A DNA stretch of 64,000 nucleotides, from contig MWEG01000091.1 in NCBI GenBank assembly GCA_002070945.1, positions 1 through 64,000 on the forward strand, given 5' to 3'. The notes under the pieces are model-generated. The model made no database searches and was not told where the DNA came from. It saw only the letters and a list, made by a program, of their open reading frames with translations. This DNA is from Lentisphaerae bacterium ADurb.Bin082 (lineage in GTDB: Bacteria; Verrucomicrobiota; Lentisphaeria; Oligosphaerales; Oligosphaeraceae). Both the position numbers and the translations under genes were made by a program. Of the stretch, positions 8,309 through 18,110 are shown piece after piece; position 1 is the first letter of the stretch, and each line of letters starts with the position of its first letter.

Positions 8309-9142
8309 TTATGGTGTGGGCGGTTGAATGAAACGGGCAAGGGTCACGAACCCGGCCGGCGGAATATCGTCTGCCCGGGCGTCTTGCGTCAGACCAGCGG
8401 CTGCGAAGGCGGCGGCGACGCATTCCTCTGGATAGCGGCCCGTCAGCAGGCGGAACGATTTTTTACGGCGATGGGCAAAGACTTCTCCTGCCAATGTTGA
8501 CGCCAGCTTTCGGACTTCGGGTTCAGGCGCGTCTGGCCGCAGGGTGAGTCGGACGTAGGCTGAAGTCACCTCCGGCGCCGGGAAAAAGACATTAGGCGGG
8601 ATGATTCTAAGCATAGTCGTGTCATAGCGCAGGGCCAGGCGGACGGTCAGGACGCCATAGTCCTTGCCGCCAGGGTGCGCGGTCAGGCGGTCGGCCATTT
8701 CTTTCTGGAGCAGGACATGCATGGCGGTCGGGGGGTTGTTCAAGGTAGCGGCGGTCGCCAGGAACGGCGAACTGCATGAATAGGGCAGGTTGGCGACGCA
8801 TCGATACGGCTCGGCGCCCATGACGGCGTCAATGTCCATCCGGCAGGCGTCGCCTTGGAGCAGGCGGAAATGGGCGTTGTCGCGGCCAAAGCGATCCGCG
8901 ACGTATTCGGCCAGGCGGTGATCCAGTTCAATGGCGGTCACTATGCAGCCGGCCGCCAGCAGAGCCGCAGTCAGAGCGCCAGCACCAGGGCCGACTTCCA
9001 GCACCTGCTCGCCAGGAAGCAGCTCAGCGTCGCGAACCAAGGCTGACAGCAGGTTGCTGTCTACTAAAAAATTCTGCCCAAGTCTTCGGCTGGGATGCAG
9101 CTTGAGTTTGGCGAAGAGGGCGATGAGTTCACTTTTGTTCAT
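8309..9142 (-). CDS. rsmA: 16S rRNA (adenine-N6,N6)-dimethyltransferase RsmA/KsgA
   Basis: Dimethylates the two adjacent adenines in helix 45 of 16S rRNA using SAM, a late 30S maturation step. The 277-residue protein starts at MNKSELIALF because the conserved LGQNFLVDSN follows directly; the longer frame to 9190 adds 16 unrelated residues. SAM motif I is LEVGPGAGALT, and the catalytic motif is NLPYSCSSPF. The C-terminal all-helical domain is present and length is normal. No strong Shine-Dalgarno is seen. It is first in a minus-strand run ahead of exbB, exbD and tonB. Confidence 0.95.
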   Translation of the reverse strand: MNKSELIALFAKLKLHPSRRLGQNFLVDSNLLSALVRDAELLPGEQVLEVGPGAGALTAALLAAGCIVTAIELDHRLAEYVADRFGRDNAHFRLLQGDACRMDIDAVMGAEPYRCVANLPYSCSSPFLATAATLNNPPTAMHVLLQKEMADRLTAHPGGKDYGVLTVRLALRYDTTMLRIIPPNVFFPAPEVTSAYVRLTLRPDAPEPEVRKLASTLAGEVFAHRRKKSFRLLTGRYPEECVAAAFAAAGLTQDARADDIPPAGFVTLARFIQPPTP

Positions 9143-9555
9143 GGCGGTTGGCGTTTTAGTCTGATGGGCGTCGCATGCGTACCGGCGCAAAGTCGGGTCG
9201 ACAAGGCCCGTCCCAGGGGCGTCGCGAAACGGCCATGCGAATCGCTATCTCCCCGAGCGTGGCGGCGAAGCTGGCGGACGCTATAGCTGGACACTTCATG
9301 GAAAACCAGCTTCGCGCCGCAGGCGCACGGCCGCAAATTCGCATTTGTCGCCGTCGACAGAAAATATAACTCAAAGTTTTTTGTTTACTATGTTTTAAGG
9401 TGTATATTGCAAATTAACCCCAAATTCGCATTTTCCGGATTTCGCCTCTGGTTTGGCTTTTGTCCCTGGCGGGCAAAAGGGCGCCAGGGCGGCGGAAGCA
9501 GGCGCCGACCGCCAGCTTCGCCGGGTTGCTGGGCGGTCATGGTCAATTCATTCAC
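9143..9555. other. Intergenic region between rsmA and the phosphatase gene
   Basis: About 410 bp between divergent genes. I see no coding potential, RNA gene or dispersed repeat. The stretch 9366-9430 is AT-rich and probably holds the promoters. Confidence 0.4.
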
Positions 9556-10989
9556 ATGACAATCATCCTGATATCTTTAGGCGCCCTAACGCTGATTCTG
9601 CTTTTGGTTGGCCTTGTGATGCGGGCCCTTGGGCAGGTGAGCGCGAACCGGTATGCCGCTGCCGAGGCGCATCGGCAGCAAGATGCCTATCGGCGATTCC
9701 TGAACCAGTTCGTTCAGAAGTTGGCGACCGTCGCCGAATTGACCGAGGCTTTGAGCATTATCGTCACCAAGGTCTGCGAGGACGTGGACGCTGAGTCGGC
9801 CGGCATTTTCGTGCCGGATGAAAACGATCCGTCCTATCTGCGCGGCGCGGCTTGCACGGGCTATTTCCCGATTCTGACGGTCAACCAGAAGGCGCCGAGT
9901 CCGAAAGTGCGGGTGAATGCGCGCTACCGGATGGCTTATTTTCATTCGGAGGTCATCGGCCCTGGCGAGGGTCTGGTCGGCCACGTCGCTATCACCCGAC
10001 AGCCTGCTCTCTACAACCGGCTGGAAAGCGGGAGTACGGAATGGTCGTTGCCGCCGGAAGTCAAGACCATGATGGTCATGCCGTTGCTGGCAGAGGATCG
10101 CTTCGTAGGCGTCAGCTGCGCCGTCAACCGCCGCCGGGACATTTCTCCCTTCTCCCAGCATAACCTTGATTTCTTCCAGCAGTTCTCGTCGCAGCCGGCC
10201 TTGGCGTGCAGCCTGATTGCGATTTACGCCGAACGCCGCCGCCAAGACCGCTTGAACCGCGAACTGGAAGTCTGCGCCGAATTGCAGAAGTCTATGCTGC
10301 CTGAGATTCCGCCGACAATCGGGGAATACCAGTTCGCGACCTCGCATCAGCCGGCCTACGAGGTCAGCGGCGACTTCTATGATTTTATCGTTGTTGACGA
10401 TAATCGCATCATGGTCATGGTCGCGGATGCCACTGGAAAGGGCCTGCCAGCCTGTTTGATGACGTCAATGTCGCAGTGCTTTGTCAGAGCCATGGTCGAG
10501 CGCTATACGGACATGAAGACCTTTCTTTTGGACGTCAACCGGCTGGTTTATGCCAATAGCGACAGTGCCCATTTTCTGACGGTCAACCTGCTGCTGATCG
10601 ACTTGAGTACGCACACCTGTGAATTCGGCTGCGCTGGGCATACGCCGCTGCTGCGCCGCGACGCCGACGGAACCTGCTCCGTCCTGAAGCCCTCCGGGCC
10701 GGCCTTGGGAATGTGGCCGAATGACTTGCCCGACCTGTTTGAAACCATGACCTTTCCCCTTGAGCCAGGTGCGCTCTTCTGCCTGTTCACTGACGGCCTG
10801 ACCGAGGCGCTCAATAAGTACCAGGAGGAGTTTGGCCTCGAGCGCCTGGTGGCGGAATGGCAGAAGGGCTTTCCCTCCCCTAAAGAGGCCGCTGACGGCG
10901 TTATGGCAAAAGTCAAGGCTTTTGCCGGGGAAGAAGCCCAGGCCGATGACCAGACGATTATCGTCTTTGGCCGCAAGGCCGAGCAGTGA
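9556..10989 (+). CDS. Membrane-anchored GAF-domain, SpoIIE/PP2C-type serine phosphatase
   Basis: 477 residues from the ATG that exposes a membrane anchor (MTIILISLGALTLILLLVGLVM); the longer frame begins with TTG at 9460 and adds 32 basic residues. Residues ~55-235 form a GAF sensor domain (EALSIIVTKVCEDVDAES...PGEGLVGHVA). The C-terminal ~230 residues are the SpoIIE-type PP2C domain, with the metal-binding GDFYDF and VADATGKGLPACLMT motifs and the closing GLTEALN and DDQTIIVFG. Such proteins dephosphorylate anti-anti-sigma factors in partner-switching pathways. No STAS anti-anti-sigma or kinase partner is adjacent, so the pathway is unknown. It converges on yicC. Confidence 0.9.
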   Translation: MTIILISLGALTLILLLVGLVMRALGQVSANRYAAAEAHRQQDAYRRFLNQFVQKLATVAELTEALSIIVTKVCEDVDAESAGIFVPDENDPSYLRGAACTGYFPILTVNQKAPSPKVRVNARYRMAYFHSEVIGPGEGLVGHVAITRQPALYNRLESGSTEWSLPPEVKTMMVMPLLAEDRFVGVSCAVNRRRDISPFSQHNLDFFQQFSSQPALACSLIAIYAERRRQDRLNRELEVCAELQKSMLPEIPPTIGEYQFATSHQPAYEVSGDFYDFIVVDDNRIMVMVADATGKGLPACLMTSMSQCFVRAMVERYTDMKTFLLDVNRLVYANSDSAHFLTVNLLLIDLSTHTCEFGCAGHTPLLRRDADGTCSVLKPSGPALGMWPNDLPDLFETMTFPLEPGALFCLFTDGLTEALNKYQEEFGLERLVAEWQKGFPSPKEAADGVMAKVKAFAGEEAQADDQTIIVFGRKAEQ

Positions 10990-11012
10990 CAAGGGGTCGC
11001 TGCCGGTCGGGT

Positions 11013-11888
11013 CTATTCGATGTTCATGATTTGTTCGCGAATCCTGCCCAGTTCGGCCTTGATGACCAGCACGTCGTTGGTGATGGCTAAATCCGCCGTC
11101 TTGGCAGACAGGGTATTGGCTTCGCGGCTCATTTCTTGGCTCAAAAAGTCGAGATTCCGCCCTGGCGCGTCGTCGCTGTTGAGCAATTCCTCGTATTGCA
11201 CTAAATGACTTTGCAGGCGGACGATTTCCTCGGTGATGTCAGCCCGTTCAGCGTAGAAGGTCAGCTCTTTGGTGAGCCGTTCGTCATCTAGTGTCAGTTC
11301 GACTCCGAGGGCGGCGATGCGGTCGCGCAGGCGTTGTCGCTGCAAGACCAGGGCGTCATCACCCCGGGCGGCAATCTGCTCCACCAGGGCGGCAATCGTC
11401 TTGCCCCGCGCCAGAAGGTCTTCCCGCAGGGCGGCACCTTCTTTTTCGCGCATGGCAGACAGGTCAGCCAGGGCGGCTTCCAGGGCCTGCACCACGAGTT
11501 CCTTGAGGGGTTCCAGGGAAGATGACACATTTTCACTGATGACGCCGGGAAAAGCGATGATGTCCTGAACCGTCGGCGGCTGGAGGCCGGTCTGCTGGGC
11601 CAGCTCGGTCAGCATCTTGGCAGCGGCTTGGGCGGCGGGCAGGTCAATAGCGGCCTGCAAGCGTCGGTTCTCTTCGCTGAGCTTGTAGCTGACCACGATG
11701 TTGAGGCTGCCTCGGGAAAAATGCTGCTGGATGCTCTGTCGGAGCATGGGTTCCAGCGCGTTCAATTCCCGCGGCATGGTGAAGCGCATGTCCACCAGTT
11801 TGCGGCTGTTGACGGCCGACACTTCGACGGTCACCTGGTTGCCATTCGCCTCAGCCGTGGCTCGGCCATATCCTGTCATGCTTTTCAT
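11013..11888 (-). CDS. yicC: YicC/YloC-family endoribonuclease
   Basis: 291 residues, normal length. The N-terminus MKSMTGYGRATAEANG and the C-terminus DFLSQEMSREANTLSAKTAD...IKAELGRIREQIMNIE are the two conserved ends of the YicC family (YicC_N and DUF1732). Members are endoribonucleases reported to act on small RNAs and mRNAs. GAGGT precedes the ATG by eight bases. In many bacteria the gene is followed by gmk; here it stands alone, ending opposite the phosphatase gene and following rpsD after a terminator. Confidence 0.95.
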   Translation of the reverse strand: MKSMTGYGRATAEANGNQVTVEVSAVNSRKLVDMRFTMPRELNALEPMLRQSIQQHFSRGSLNIVVSYKLSEENRRLQAAIDLPAAQAAAKMLTELAQQTGLQPPTVQDIIAFPGVISENVSSSLEPLKELVVQALEAALADLSAMREKEGAALREDLLARGKTIAALVEQIAARGDDALVLQRQRLRDRIAALGVELTLDDERLTKELTFYAERADITEEIVRLQSHLVQYEELLNSDDAPGRNLDFLSQEMSREANTLSAKTADLAITNDVLVIKAELGRIREQIMNIE

Positions 11889-11935
11889 CGGTGAACCTCA
11901 AGAATTGTGCCATGCCCAGCCGTTGGGCGGCCGGC

Positions 11936-11975
11936 AAAAATAAAGGGGCCGCCGAGGCGTGCCTCGGGACCCCCT
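11936..11975 (-). terminator. Intrinsic terminator of rpsD
   Basis: On the minus strand a GC-rich stem (GGGGTCCCGAGGC pairing with GCCTCGGCGGCCCC, one bulge) is followed by TTTATTTTT. It lies about 40 bp beyond the rpsD stop codon. Confidence 0.85.
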
Positions 11976-12014
11976 AAGGAAGCGTCGCTGCTTTGCCGAT
12001 AGTCGGCTAAGCAA

Positions 12015-12659
12015 TTAGCGAGCGTAGTATTCGACGACTTTGGAGATGACTACTTCGGACTGGATTTCCTCGGGCAGGGGTTCGTGCAAAACAGTGACTT
12101 TGCACTCTTCCGCGTCCTTTTGAAAATACGGTGGCGTGAGAGCGTCAATGCCCTTGGCAATGCTGGCCAGCATCGGGGAGCGTTCAGCGCTGATGCTGAT
12201 CACTTGGCCGGGTTTCAGGCGATAGCTGGCGCGGTCAATGATTTTGCCGTCAACTAAGATGTGGCGATGCGACACAGCCTGGCGAGCCGCAAAAATGGTG
12301 GGCGCCAAACCGCCGCGGTACACCGCAGTGACCAGACGCATCTCCAGGTTCTGCAGCAGCTTTTCGCCGGTGATGCCAGCACCCCGCTTCGACTTCTCAT
12401 AGATGAACCGGAGCTGATGCTCAGTCAAGTCGTAGTAACGGCGCAACTTCTGCTTTTCCAGGAGCAGTTCGCCATACGTGGACAACTTCCCGCGGCGCCG
12501 ATTAGGGCCGTGTTGCCCAGCGGGATACGCCTTAGGGGAGGACGTGGCTTCGCCACCCTCGCGGGTTTTGATGGTGCGGCTGTTGGTCGGGCAGTTGGGC
12601 ATGCCCCAGAGACACTTGCCGACGCGGCGGCACAACGTGTGTTTTGGACCCTTCTTCAT
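12015..12659 (-). CDS. rpsD: Small-subunit ribosomal protein uS4
   Basis: 214 residues. Primary 16S rRNA-binding protein that nucleates 30S assembly. The body GELLLEKQKLRRYYDLTEHQLRFIYEKS and the S4 RNA-binding domain (NLEMRLVTAVYRGGLAPTIFAARQAVSHRHILVDGKII) are unmistakable. The N-terminal segment carries cysteines at 10, 18 and 25, suggesting a partly preserved zinc-binding N-terminus, and an unusually long EGGEATSSPKAYPAG insertion before the core. AGGAG lies five bases upstream of the ATG. It is monocistronic, not in the usual alpha-operon context, with its own terminator downstream. Confidence 0.97.
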   Translation of the reverse strand: MKKGPKHTLCRRVGKCLWGMPNCPTNSRTIKTREGGEATSSPKAYPAGQHGPNRRRGKLSTYGELLLEKQKLRRYYDLTEHQLRFIYEKSKRGAGITGEKLLQNLEMRLVTAVYRGGLAPTIFAARQAVSHRHILVDGKIIDRASYRLKPGQVISISAERSPMLASIAKGIDALTPPYFQKDAEECKVTVLHEPLPEEIQSEVVISKVVEYYAR

Positions 12660-12925
12660 GAATGCTCCTGTAGTGTTTTCACAGCTCCGGCGTTAACTGA
12701 CGTCGCCCATTGAACCCGAGTTCCGTCCATACCTGAATTTGGAGCGGAATCCAGCGCCGGTCACAAGTGACAAATGGCGCCAGAGGCGACTATGCCGTGC
12801 GAGAAAAAAATAATATAATGCCGGATATGGCATTGACAACCTGCTATCGGCAAGATTTGCGATGCGGCTGAAAATAAGGGCGAGGGGCTTTTTTTAGGGA
12901 CGAGGGGCGAGAGGGAACCTATTGC

Positions 12926-12961
12926 TTTATCCGCAGATGACGCAGATGACGCAGATTTTTT
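12926..12961 (+). repeat. GCAGATGAC tandem element, copy 1
   Basis: Reads TTTATCC, then GCAGATGAC twice, then GCAGAT followed by a T-run. The downstream G-rich stretch and the words TACAGGAAAACC and GCGAAAC also resemble the 3' flanks of the copy at 63758. Confidence 0.9.
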
Positions 12962-13060
12962 GGGGGGGTGAGTAGTACAGGAAAACCAGCCTGGCTGCGG
13001 CGGAAATGCTAAAGGCGCGAAACCTGTGGTCGCCATCGTCCACCCTGTCCACATCCATTT

Positions 13061-13146
13061 GCTCCGTAGGCGCTTAACCATGCTTAACCCTAAGGCTTCA
13101 GCCTGGGGATGGGCGCACCCCAAAAGGTGGTGCCCAGTAGGGGCAC
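13061..13146 (+). repeat. Multi-hairpin dispersed element, copy 1
   Basis: About 85 bp that match, in opposite orientation, 36086-36168. The first ~50 bp are nearly identical (CCGTAGGCGCTTAACCATGC, then AGGCTTCAGCCTGGGG). Inverted repeats are GCGCC-GTA-GGCGC type at the left, AGGCTTCAGCCT in the middle, and GTGCCC...GGGCAC at the right. Confidence 0.85.
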
Positions 13147-13214
13147 AACCAGACGTCTAACAGCACAATCACCGCACCAAATCTCTCTTTCTATCACAAG
13201 ATTCCGCGCATTAC

Positions 13215-13910
13215 CTATTTTTTCAGCTTCCAGTAGTAATAATAGTTTCCTGGCTTGGACAGTGTTTGTTCAACAAATTTCCAGCTGGTCACTCGCCCAT
13301 CTGCCCAAAGGATGGAGTTAGCCATTCCATGCACACCGGCTACGCTGTAGTGCCCACCGACCATAAAACCCAAATTGGCCAGATTTTCCAAAATCATGAC
13401 TGTTTCTGACGGACTCTGCACTTCTGTTGTTTTGGCCGGACGATTACTGGGGTTGGCTACACAATGCGACGAAATCTGCAAACCGATGGAAAGAGTCTGG
13501 TAGCCGTATTTAACATGGGCATAGCGCCAGGCGGCGTTAGGCTCTCCGCGCAAACCACGAACGTAGTCTGCTTCAGTTGAACTGACGCGCGCTAACTGCG
13601 TATTGCATTCATACATTCTGGTGTCAGGAATATAATTGGACTTATAGGTCATCTCATAGGCCCAGTTCCAGAAGAAAAAGTCGTTGTCGCTTTTGTCACG
13701 GTAATAACAGTGTATGTACCACTCATCATTGTCATCCTGGTACAAGATATGCGCCAATCCGATTTGGCGGAGGTTGTTTTGGCAGTTGGCTTCCTGGGCC
13801 TTCTCCTTGGCCTTGCTCAAGGCCGGCAAAAGCATGCTCGCTAAAATGGCAATGATGGCAATGACCACCAGCAGTTCAATAAGAGTGAAATTCTTTTGGC
13901 TTTTGGACAT
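13215..13910 (-). CDS. Prepilin-type pseudopilin with H-X9-DG C-terminus
   Basis: 231 residues. Start chosen at [20 protein letters not shown] because it places the type IV prepilin methylation motif at residues 8-13 and has GGGGAAG upstream; the longer frame would overlap the neighbour. A single hydrophobic helix ([22 protein letters not shown]) is followed by [12 protein letters not shown], typical of the GspG-like family, and the C-terminus has the H-X9-DG signature ([12 protein letters not shown]). Such proteins occur in very large numbers in Lentisphaerota and planctomycetes. They are presumed envelope or extracellular structures tied to glycan use. It is 59 bp downstream of the GH42-like gene and probably co-transcribed. 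Confidence 0.92.
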   Translation of the reverse strand: MSKSQKNFTLIELLVVIAIIAILASMLLPALSKAKEKAQEANCQNNLRQIGLAHILYQDDNDEWYIHCYYRDKSDNDFFFWNWAYEMTYKSNYIPDTRMYECNTQLARVSSTEADYVRGLRGEPNAAWRYAHVKYGYQTLSIGLQISSHCVANPSNRPAKTTEVQSPSETVMILENLANLGFMVGGHYSVAGVHGMANSILWADGRVTSWKFVEQTLSKPGNYYYYWKLKK

Positions 13911-13969
13911 GATGACTTCCCCTTTTGATGTTGTTGATGAATGATTAGAAGCTATAATGAGGCTATTGC

Positions 13970-16696
13970 TCAATCTGCGACTTCGTAAAGGATGGCCTGG
14001 CACTCGCCTGGAGCGCAATTCAGCCCGAAGGAACGACCGGAACCAAGGCGGCGCCCGCTGAATGGATCGGAAAAGTTCATCTTGCAGGGGAAAGTCAGGT
14101 TTATAGGATCGCCCAGGCGATGGCCCATGGCGACGCCATGGCCGACATAGACGGCATTGCCCGGCTGCGCGTAGGGTTCAATCCCGGCCAGCCGGGCGGC
14201 ATTATGGAGCAACTGGGCGCTTGCTCCGCCAATTTGGGGCGTATAAATCAAGGTGTGTTCACCGACCGCTTTGCAAACCAGCCCGGGCTCGGACGTGCCC
14301 AGCCAATGCCCTAAAACAACTGCCTCCGGATCGATGATGCGAGCCCAAAGCGGTTGATGCAGATAGAAAACCTGATCATCTTTGATCTGGGGCCCGAGTG
14401 TGCCAAGCCGCCCTCGACAGTTTTCCAGGAGCGGGTGCTGCGTGTTTTCAGCAAAAGCGACGACTTCACCGCTGGGTGGGCTGAAAACATCTTCAATTTG
14501 CAGTCCAAAAGCTGCAAGTACGGGCTTGGCGGCTTTCAAGGGGCCGCAAATTCCGGCTGGGCCGATGAACATGACGACTTTGCCGGGCTGACAGGCTTTT
14601 TGCTGAATCGCCGTTATCTGTTCTGGCCTTATAGTCAACGGCGAAAAGAACAAGTAAAGCTTGTATTCCGGCAGAGCCGGATTGAGGATATCTTCCAGCA
14701 TAAAAATATCCGGCGTAAGGCCACAGGTGCGCAGGCTTTTCATGGCTGTACCGCCATTGGCCGCCCCTTCGTAGTGCAGGCGGTCCGGTTCATCCATGAA
14801 GACGGCAATTTCAGTGCGCGGAACTTTACCCCGCTGGCTGGCGGCCCAGTCAACCATTTGATAGGTCGCTCGGATGATTTCCATCGCCTCTGGGTCATGG
14901 TACCAGCTGCCGAACATATCATAATAATAGAAGCCTTTGCCGCCGGACGCCAGGGTTGCTCCGGCATCGCGCAAGATTTGCGTCCTGAACTCTGCGGCGT
15001 TCTTCGGATAGGCCGTATAGGCCCAGCCGCCGATCATCTGAGTGCGCCAAGTGCGGTGGTCCAATTCCTGGACGTAGAGCAAATCGCGCAGTTCGGCAGC
15101 GGCAATGCTGAAGTTGGCCGCTCCTCCCGGGGCGCGCGGCAGGCGGGGCGGCGCATAGTCGGTGACTTGAGCGACAATATCAATGCCGCCTTTAGCCAGC
15201 TCACTGAGCGCAAGGCGGCTAGTCTGGCGCCAAACCGGACTGCTGTACCAGGTCTGGATTACGCAGGGACGTCCCATCCCGTCCTTCAAGGTCTGGCCAA
15301 AGCGACGCAACATGCGGGCGGTGCTGATGGAAAGGAAGGTGCGGCAGTCGACAATCTTGCGGTCAAGGCCCTTGTCTGAATTGAAATACTGCTTGCTGCG
15401 CCATTCTGCGCCAGTGAAGACGCAGGCATTTTGCAGGGTGACGTCGGGATCGCCCCAGGCATCCTGCAAGGCGGCATCATTGCCGTATTTTTCCGCTAGC
15501 CAGGCGCGCAAGGCAATTTGATAGCTTGCCGAATAGTCGGCATGGCCGGCCTCTGGGTCGCCGTACTTCCATTGCACAAATTGCCCATCATGCCCTCCTC
15601 CCAGGCAGAATCCGGCGATGATTTTCCCTGCCGGGCTGTTTTTCAGGAAGCTGGTCAAGGCATTCATGCCCTCAATGATGTATTGCTGGCATTCTTCCGA
15701 GGCGTAGGTCCACGCCCATCTTTCTTGTGCCTCAGTATTGACTTCATGGCCGAAGCCTTTGAAGGCGCCGCCCCGCGAGATTCCCCGCACGCCTTGTTCA
15801 TTGACCAGAATGTTTTCCGGGTGCGCATCCAGCCAGGCGTGGTCAGGATCGCAGCCGACCCGCAAAATGACCCTGAGCTTCGGGTCGGCGGCATGGATGC
15901 GAAGCAGGTTGTCTTCCACCCTTTGGAAATCAAATTGCCCGTTGCCGAGGCTCGCTTCCTTGTCCCACGGCTTGCGTACATAGAGAGTGCTGCCGTGGTC
16001 ATGCGTGATGATTAGATTGGCGCCATGTTCGCCCATCATCCTATAATCATAGCTGCCGCGATAGGCTTTGTACGGAATGGGTGCGCCATCAACCACGAGG
16101 AAAGTGTTTCCATTTTCGTGTGCCAGCCGGCATTCAGTCGGCGCGACTGCAGCCAATGCCTGCAAGATTGCTTCGCGTTCTGGCTGCGGGTCTGGCTTGT
16201 CGTAAATCCCTCCGAACAGAGGCGGCTTTATATAGGGCGCCAGAGCATAGCTTAAAATCTTGACCCGGACGGGATTGCCGGCCAACTTCAACTCCAGGCG
16301 CAAAAAACGGGTGTCTTTCTCTGCGATGCAGCGCAGCTTCAAGGTCTGGGGGAGATTTTTGGCATAGATTTGCTGGAAACGTGACAAGTCACTGACGAAC
16401 CCCTGCACATTGCCTTGGGCATCAATCCGATAAAGGTGCAGTGAGACTGCCGCCCCGGCAACCAAGTCTTCACAGACTAAATCGACGCTTGCTTCATATT
16501 CTCGATTTTCTTCAACGCTGAAAAGCGGCGCCCGCCAACTCGTGACCCCAGGCAAGTTGATCTTTGCCAAAACTGCAGTCTCCGGAGAAAACTGCGAAAC
16601 ACTGCCATGACTGTCAACCACGGTAGGTTGTTCTGCAAAAGCCGACAGGGCGGCACAAAACAGACTGGCTAAAAGTGTGACCATGGCTCTGTTCAT
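13970..16696 (-). CDS. Secreted GH42-like (clan GH-A) glycoside hydrolase family protein
   Basis: 908 residues with a signal peptide ([21 protein letters not shown]); GGAG lies eight bases upstream. The first ~170 residues are an extra beta-rich domain. The barrel resembles GH42 beta-galactosidases: [31 protein letters not shown] where GH42 usually has W-Q-x-D-N-E, and [21 protein letters not shown] flavodoxin-like trimerisation domain follows ([22 protein letters not shown]). The usual acid/base Asn-Glu pair is not visible at its expected place, so activity and substrate are open. The ATG overlaps the regulator's stop (ATGA), pointing to a regulated glycan-use unit of regulator, enzyme-like protein and pseudopilin. 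Confidence 0.8.
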   Translation of the reverse strand: MNRAMVTLLASLFCAALSAFAEQPTVVDSHGSVSQFSPETAVLAKINLPGVTSWRAPLFSVEENREYEASVDLVCEDLVAGAAVSLHLYRIDAQGNVQGFVSDLSRFQQIYAKNLPQTLKLRCIAEKDTRFLRLELKLAGNPVRVKILSYALAPYIKPPLFGGIYDKPDPQPEREAILQALAAVAPTECRLAHENGNTFLVVDGAPIPYKAYRGSYDYRMMGEHGANLIITHDHGSTLYVRKPWDKEASLGNGQFDFQRVEDNLLRIHAADPKLRVILRVGCDPDHAWLDAHPENILVNEQGVRGISRGGAFKGFGHEVNTEAQERWAWTYASEECQQYIIEGMNALTSFLKNSPAGKIIAGFCLGGGHDGQFVQWKYGDPEAGHADYSASYQIALRAWLAEKYGNDAALQDAWGDPDVTLQNACVFTGAEWRSKQYFNSDKGLDRKIVDCRTFLSISTARMLRRFGQTLKDGMGRPCVIQTWYSSPVWRQTSRLALSELAKGGIDIVAQVTDYAPPRLPRAPGGAANFSIAAAELRDLLYVQELDHRTWRTQMIGGWAYTAYPKNAAEFRTQILRDAGATLASGGKGFYYYDMFGSWYHDPEAMEIIRATYQMVDWAASQRGKVPRTEIAVFMDEPDRLHYEGAANGGTAMKSLRTCGLTPDIFMLEDILNPALPEYKLYLFFSPLTIRPEQITAIQQKACQPGKVVMFIGPAGICGPLKAAKPVLAAFGLQIEDVFSPPSGEVVAFAENTQHPLLENCRGRLGTLGPQIKDDQVFYLHQPLWARIIDPEAVVLGHWLGTSEPGLVCKAVGEHTLIYTPQIGGASAQLLHNAARLAGIEPYAQPGNAVYVGHGVAMGHRLGDPINLTFPCKMNFSDPFSGRRLGSGRSFGLNCAPGECQAILYEVAD

Positions 16697-17814
16697 GTAG
16701 AGTCTCCGGTGTCGAGGTGCCGGCAACTGCCGCGTTCGTTTAGAATTGGCTCAAAAAGAAAGGTGTTATTATCTATAATGTTTTTGCCGCGTCGGTTGGT
16801 TTCTAACAGCAGCTCCAGGGCTTTGTCAGTGATAGCATTCATTGGCTGATCCATGGTCGTCATCAGCGGATTGCAGTTCGGATTGCTATCAATGCCAATC
16901 AGGGAGATGTCTTCCGGGATTCTCTTGCCGGCTTCGAACACCCCCTGCCAGGCGCCAAAAGAAAAGGCAATGCCTGGGGTGACAATGGCCGTGGGGGGAT
17001 TGCTTTGCGAACAGTATTCCCGAGCCACATCACGGGCCTCCTCGTACCATTGACCACGGAAAGGCAGAATCACCGGAATCTTCTCTGCAACCGGACAGGT
17101 GAGAAAATCCATGTTGCGGTGCTGCAACTCAGGATTGTAGGGGTTCTCAACGCTGATGTAGAGAATGCGGCGGTGCCCCAAAGAGGTCAGATATTCCACA
17201 GCGCGCGTAATCATGTTGCGATTGGTGCAGACGTTGAAGTGGTTGCGGACCTGCTCAGCCTGTCCATGATAATTGATGAAGACGAGCGGAAAATTGTCGA
17301 ATTGCTCGGAGCAGAGCTGAGCCAGATGGGTTATGCTGCAGTCCAATACCAACAGAGCATCACAACGCTTGCGGTTGACTTCATCAATCATCTCTTCCGC
17401 AGTAAAGTTACTGCAGTTCAGCAAAACCGTCTCCCCGCCGCCGCGACGCTGAAGACTGTCGCTGATCGCTAACAGCAGCTGCGTGAAATAAACACTGTTA
17501 TGATAATCTAAGCTTCTGATGATAATGCCAATCCGACGCCTGGGACGGGACACCGGCCTGACGAATGTCCCCCGCCCGCGCTGACGGTCAATCAAATTCT
17601 GCAACGCCAAGGCATTCAAACTTTTGCGCAAGGTCAAGTGATTGACGCCAAATAAGCTCGATAAATCAGCCTCAGGCGGAAGACGGCTCCCCTGCGGTAA
17701 AGAGCCAGACAGAATGTTTTTACGCAAAAAGTCGGCAATCTGCCGGTAGGCAGGAACCGCACCGCTGCGTAACTCAAACTTGGCCAGAACAGTGTTGATA
17801 GAACCTGTGCTCAT
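16693..17814 (-). CDS. GntR-type DNA-binding regulator with LacI/sugar-binding-like effector domain
   Basis: 373 residues. Residues ~15-88 are a GntR winged helix (AYRQIADFLRKNILSGSLPQGSRLP...LRKSLNALALQNLIDRQRGRGTFV). Residues ~93-365 match the periplasmic-binding-protein-like sensor of LacI/GalR regulators (RIGIIIRSLDYHN...ISLIGIDSNPNCNPLMTTMDQP). This fusion is typical of AraR-like regulators that bind a sugar and release DNA. A GGAG precedes the ATG by seven bases. It is the first gene of the unit with the GH42-like protein and the pseudopilin, and likely controls it from the promoter at 17839-17867. The inducer is unknown. Confidence 0.92.
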   Translation of the reverse strand: MSTGSINTVLAKFELRSGAVPAYRQIADFLRKNILSGSLPQGSRLPPEADLSSLFGVNHLTLRKSLNALALQNLIDRQRGRGTFVRPVSRPRRRIGIIIRSLDYHNSVYFTQLLLAISDSLQRRGGGETVLLNCSNFTAEEMIDEVNRKRCDALLVLDCSITHLAQLCSEQFDNFPLVFINYHGQAEQVRNHFNVCTNRNMITRAVEYLTSLGHRRILYISVENPYNPELQHRNMDFLTCPVAEKIPVILPFRGQWYEEARDVAREYCSQSNPPTAIVTPGIAFSFGAWQGVFEAGKRIPEDISLIGIDSNPNCNPLMTTMDQPMNAITDKALELLLETNRRGKNIIDNNTFLFEPILNERGSCRHLDTGDST

Positions 17815-17838
17815 AGTCCTTCTCCTATATCTAACTAT

Positions 17839-17867
17839 AATATATGAAGCTATCTTTTATATTTCAA
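17839..17867 (-). promoter_or_regulatory. Sigma-70-type promoter of the GntR/GH42 unit
   Basis: On the minus strand TTGAAA and TATATT are separated by exactly 17 bases in an AT-rich stretch, 25 bases before the regulator's start codon. Confidence 0.6.
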
Positions 17868-17902
17868 GTCTTTTTTTGTGAGTCCGGCAAAAATTTGCAT
17901 CT

Positions 17903-17947
17903 GAAAAATGCAAACGCACCACCTCCCCTGCTGGGAAGAGTGGTGCG
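17903..17947 (-). terminator. Hairpin with T-rich 3' side after the aldolase gene
   Basis: CGCACCAC and GTGGTGCG form a perfect 8-bp stem (17915-17947) around a partly paired CTCCC/GGGAA core. On the minus strand it is followed by GTTTGCATTTTTC. It lies ~165 bp beyond the aldolase stop, so it may be a terminator or an inverted repeat of other use. Confidence 0.4.
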
Positions 17948-18011
17948 CAAAGAGTCTGTGTCCTCGTAAAAGATGAGTGTATCTATAGTGCGTTGGCGCG
18001 GGAAGCGATTG

Positions 18012-18049
18012 TTTTATCCGCAGATGACGCAGATGACGCAGATTTTTTT
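18012..18049 (+). repeat. GCAGATGAC tandem element, copy 2
   Basis: Reads TTTATCC, then two GCAGATGAC units, then GCAGAT and a run of seven Ts, followed by AGGGTGTG. The core equals copy 1, and the AGGGTGTG 3' flank is shared with the copy at 63758. Confidence 0.9.
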
Positions 18050-18110
18050 AGGGTGTGTTTGTGCAAGTAAACCACAGCCCAGGGCAATACCATGCGTCGT
18101 GCGTTGTGTC

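Larger units (their letters stand above)
12660..13214. other. Repeat-bearing intergenic region upstream of rpsD
   Basis: About 555 bp without a credible gene. It contains a GGGGCGA-like stretch (about 12900-12913), one GCAGATGAC element (12926-12961) and one copy of the ~85-bp multi-hairpin element (13061-13146). The first ~100 bp presumably carry the rpsD promoter. Confidence 0.7.

Noticed and set aside
9139-9369. Short overlapping frames between rsmA and the phosphatase
   Set aside because: Frames on both strands of similar length, no motif, no start signals; treated as noncoding.
12926-12961. GCAGATGAC element as an intrinsic terminator
   Set aside because: It ends in a T-run but the units are direct repeats and cannot form a stem on the same strand.
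13911-14018. Longer start of the pseudopilin gene overlapping the GH42-like gene
   Set aside because: The inner ATG gives the conserved prepilin N-terminus and a Shine-Dalgarno; the extension is Arg-rich and is the GH42-like 3' end in another frame.
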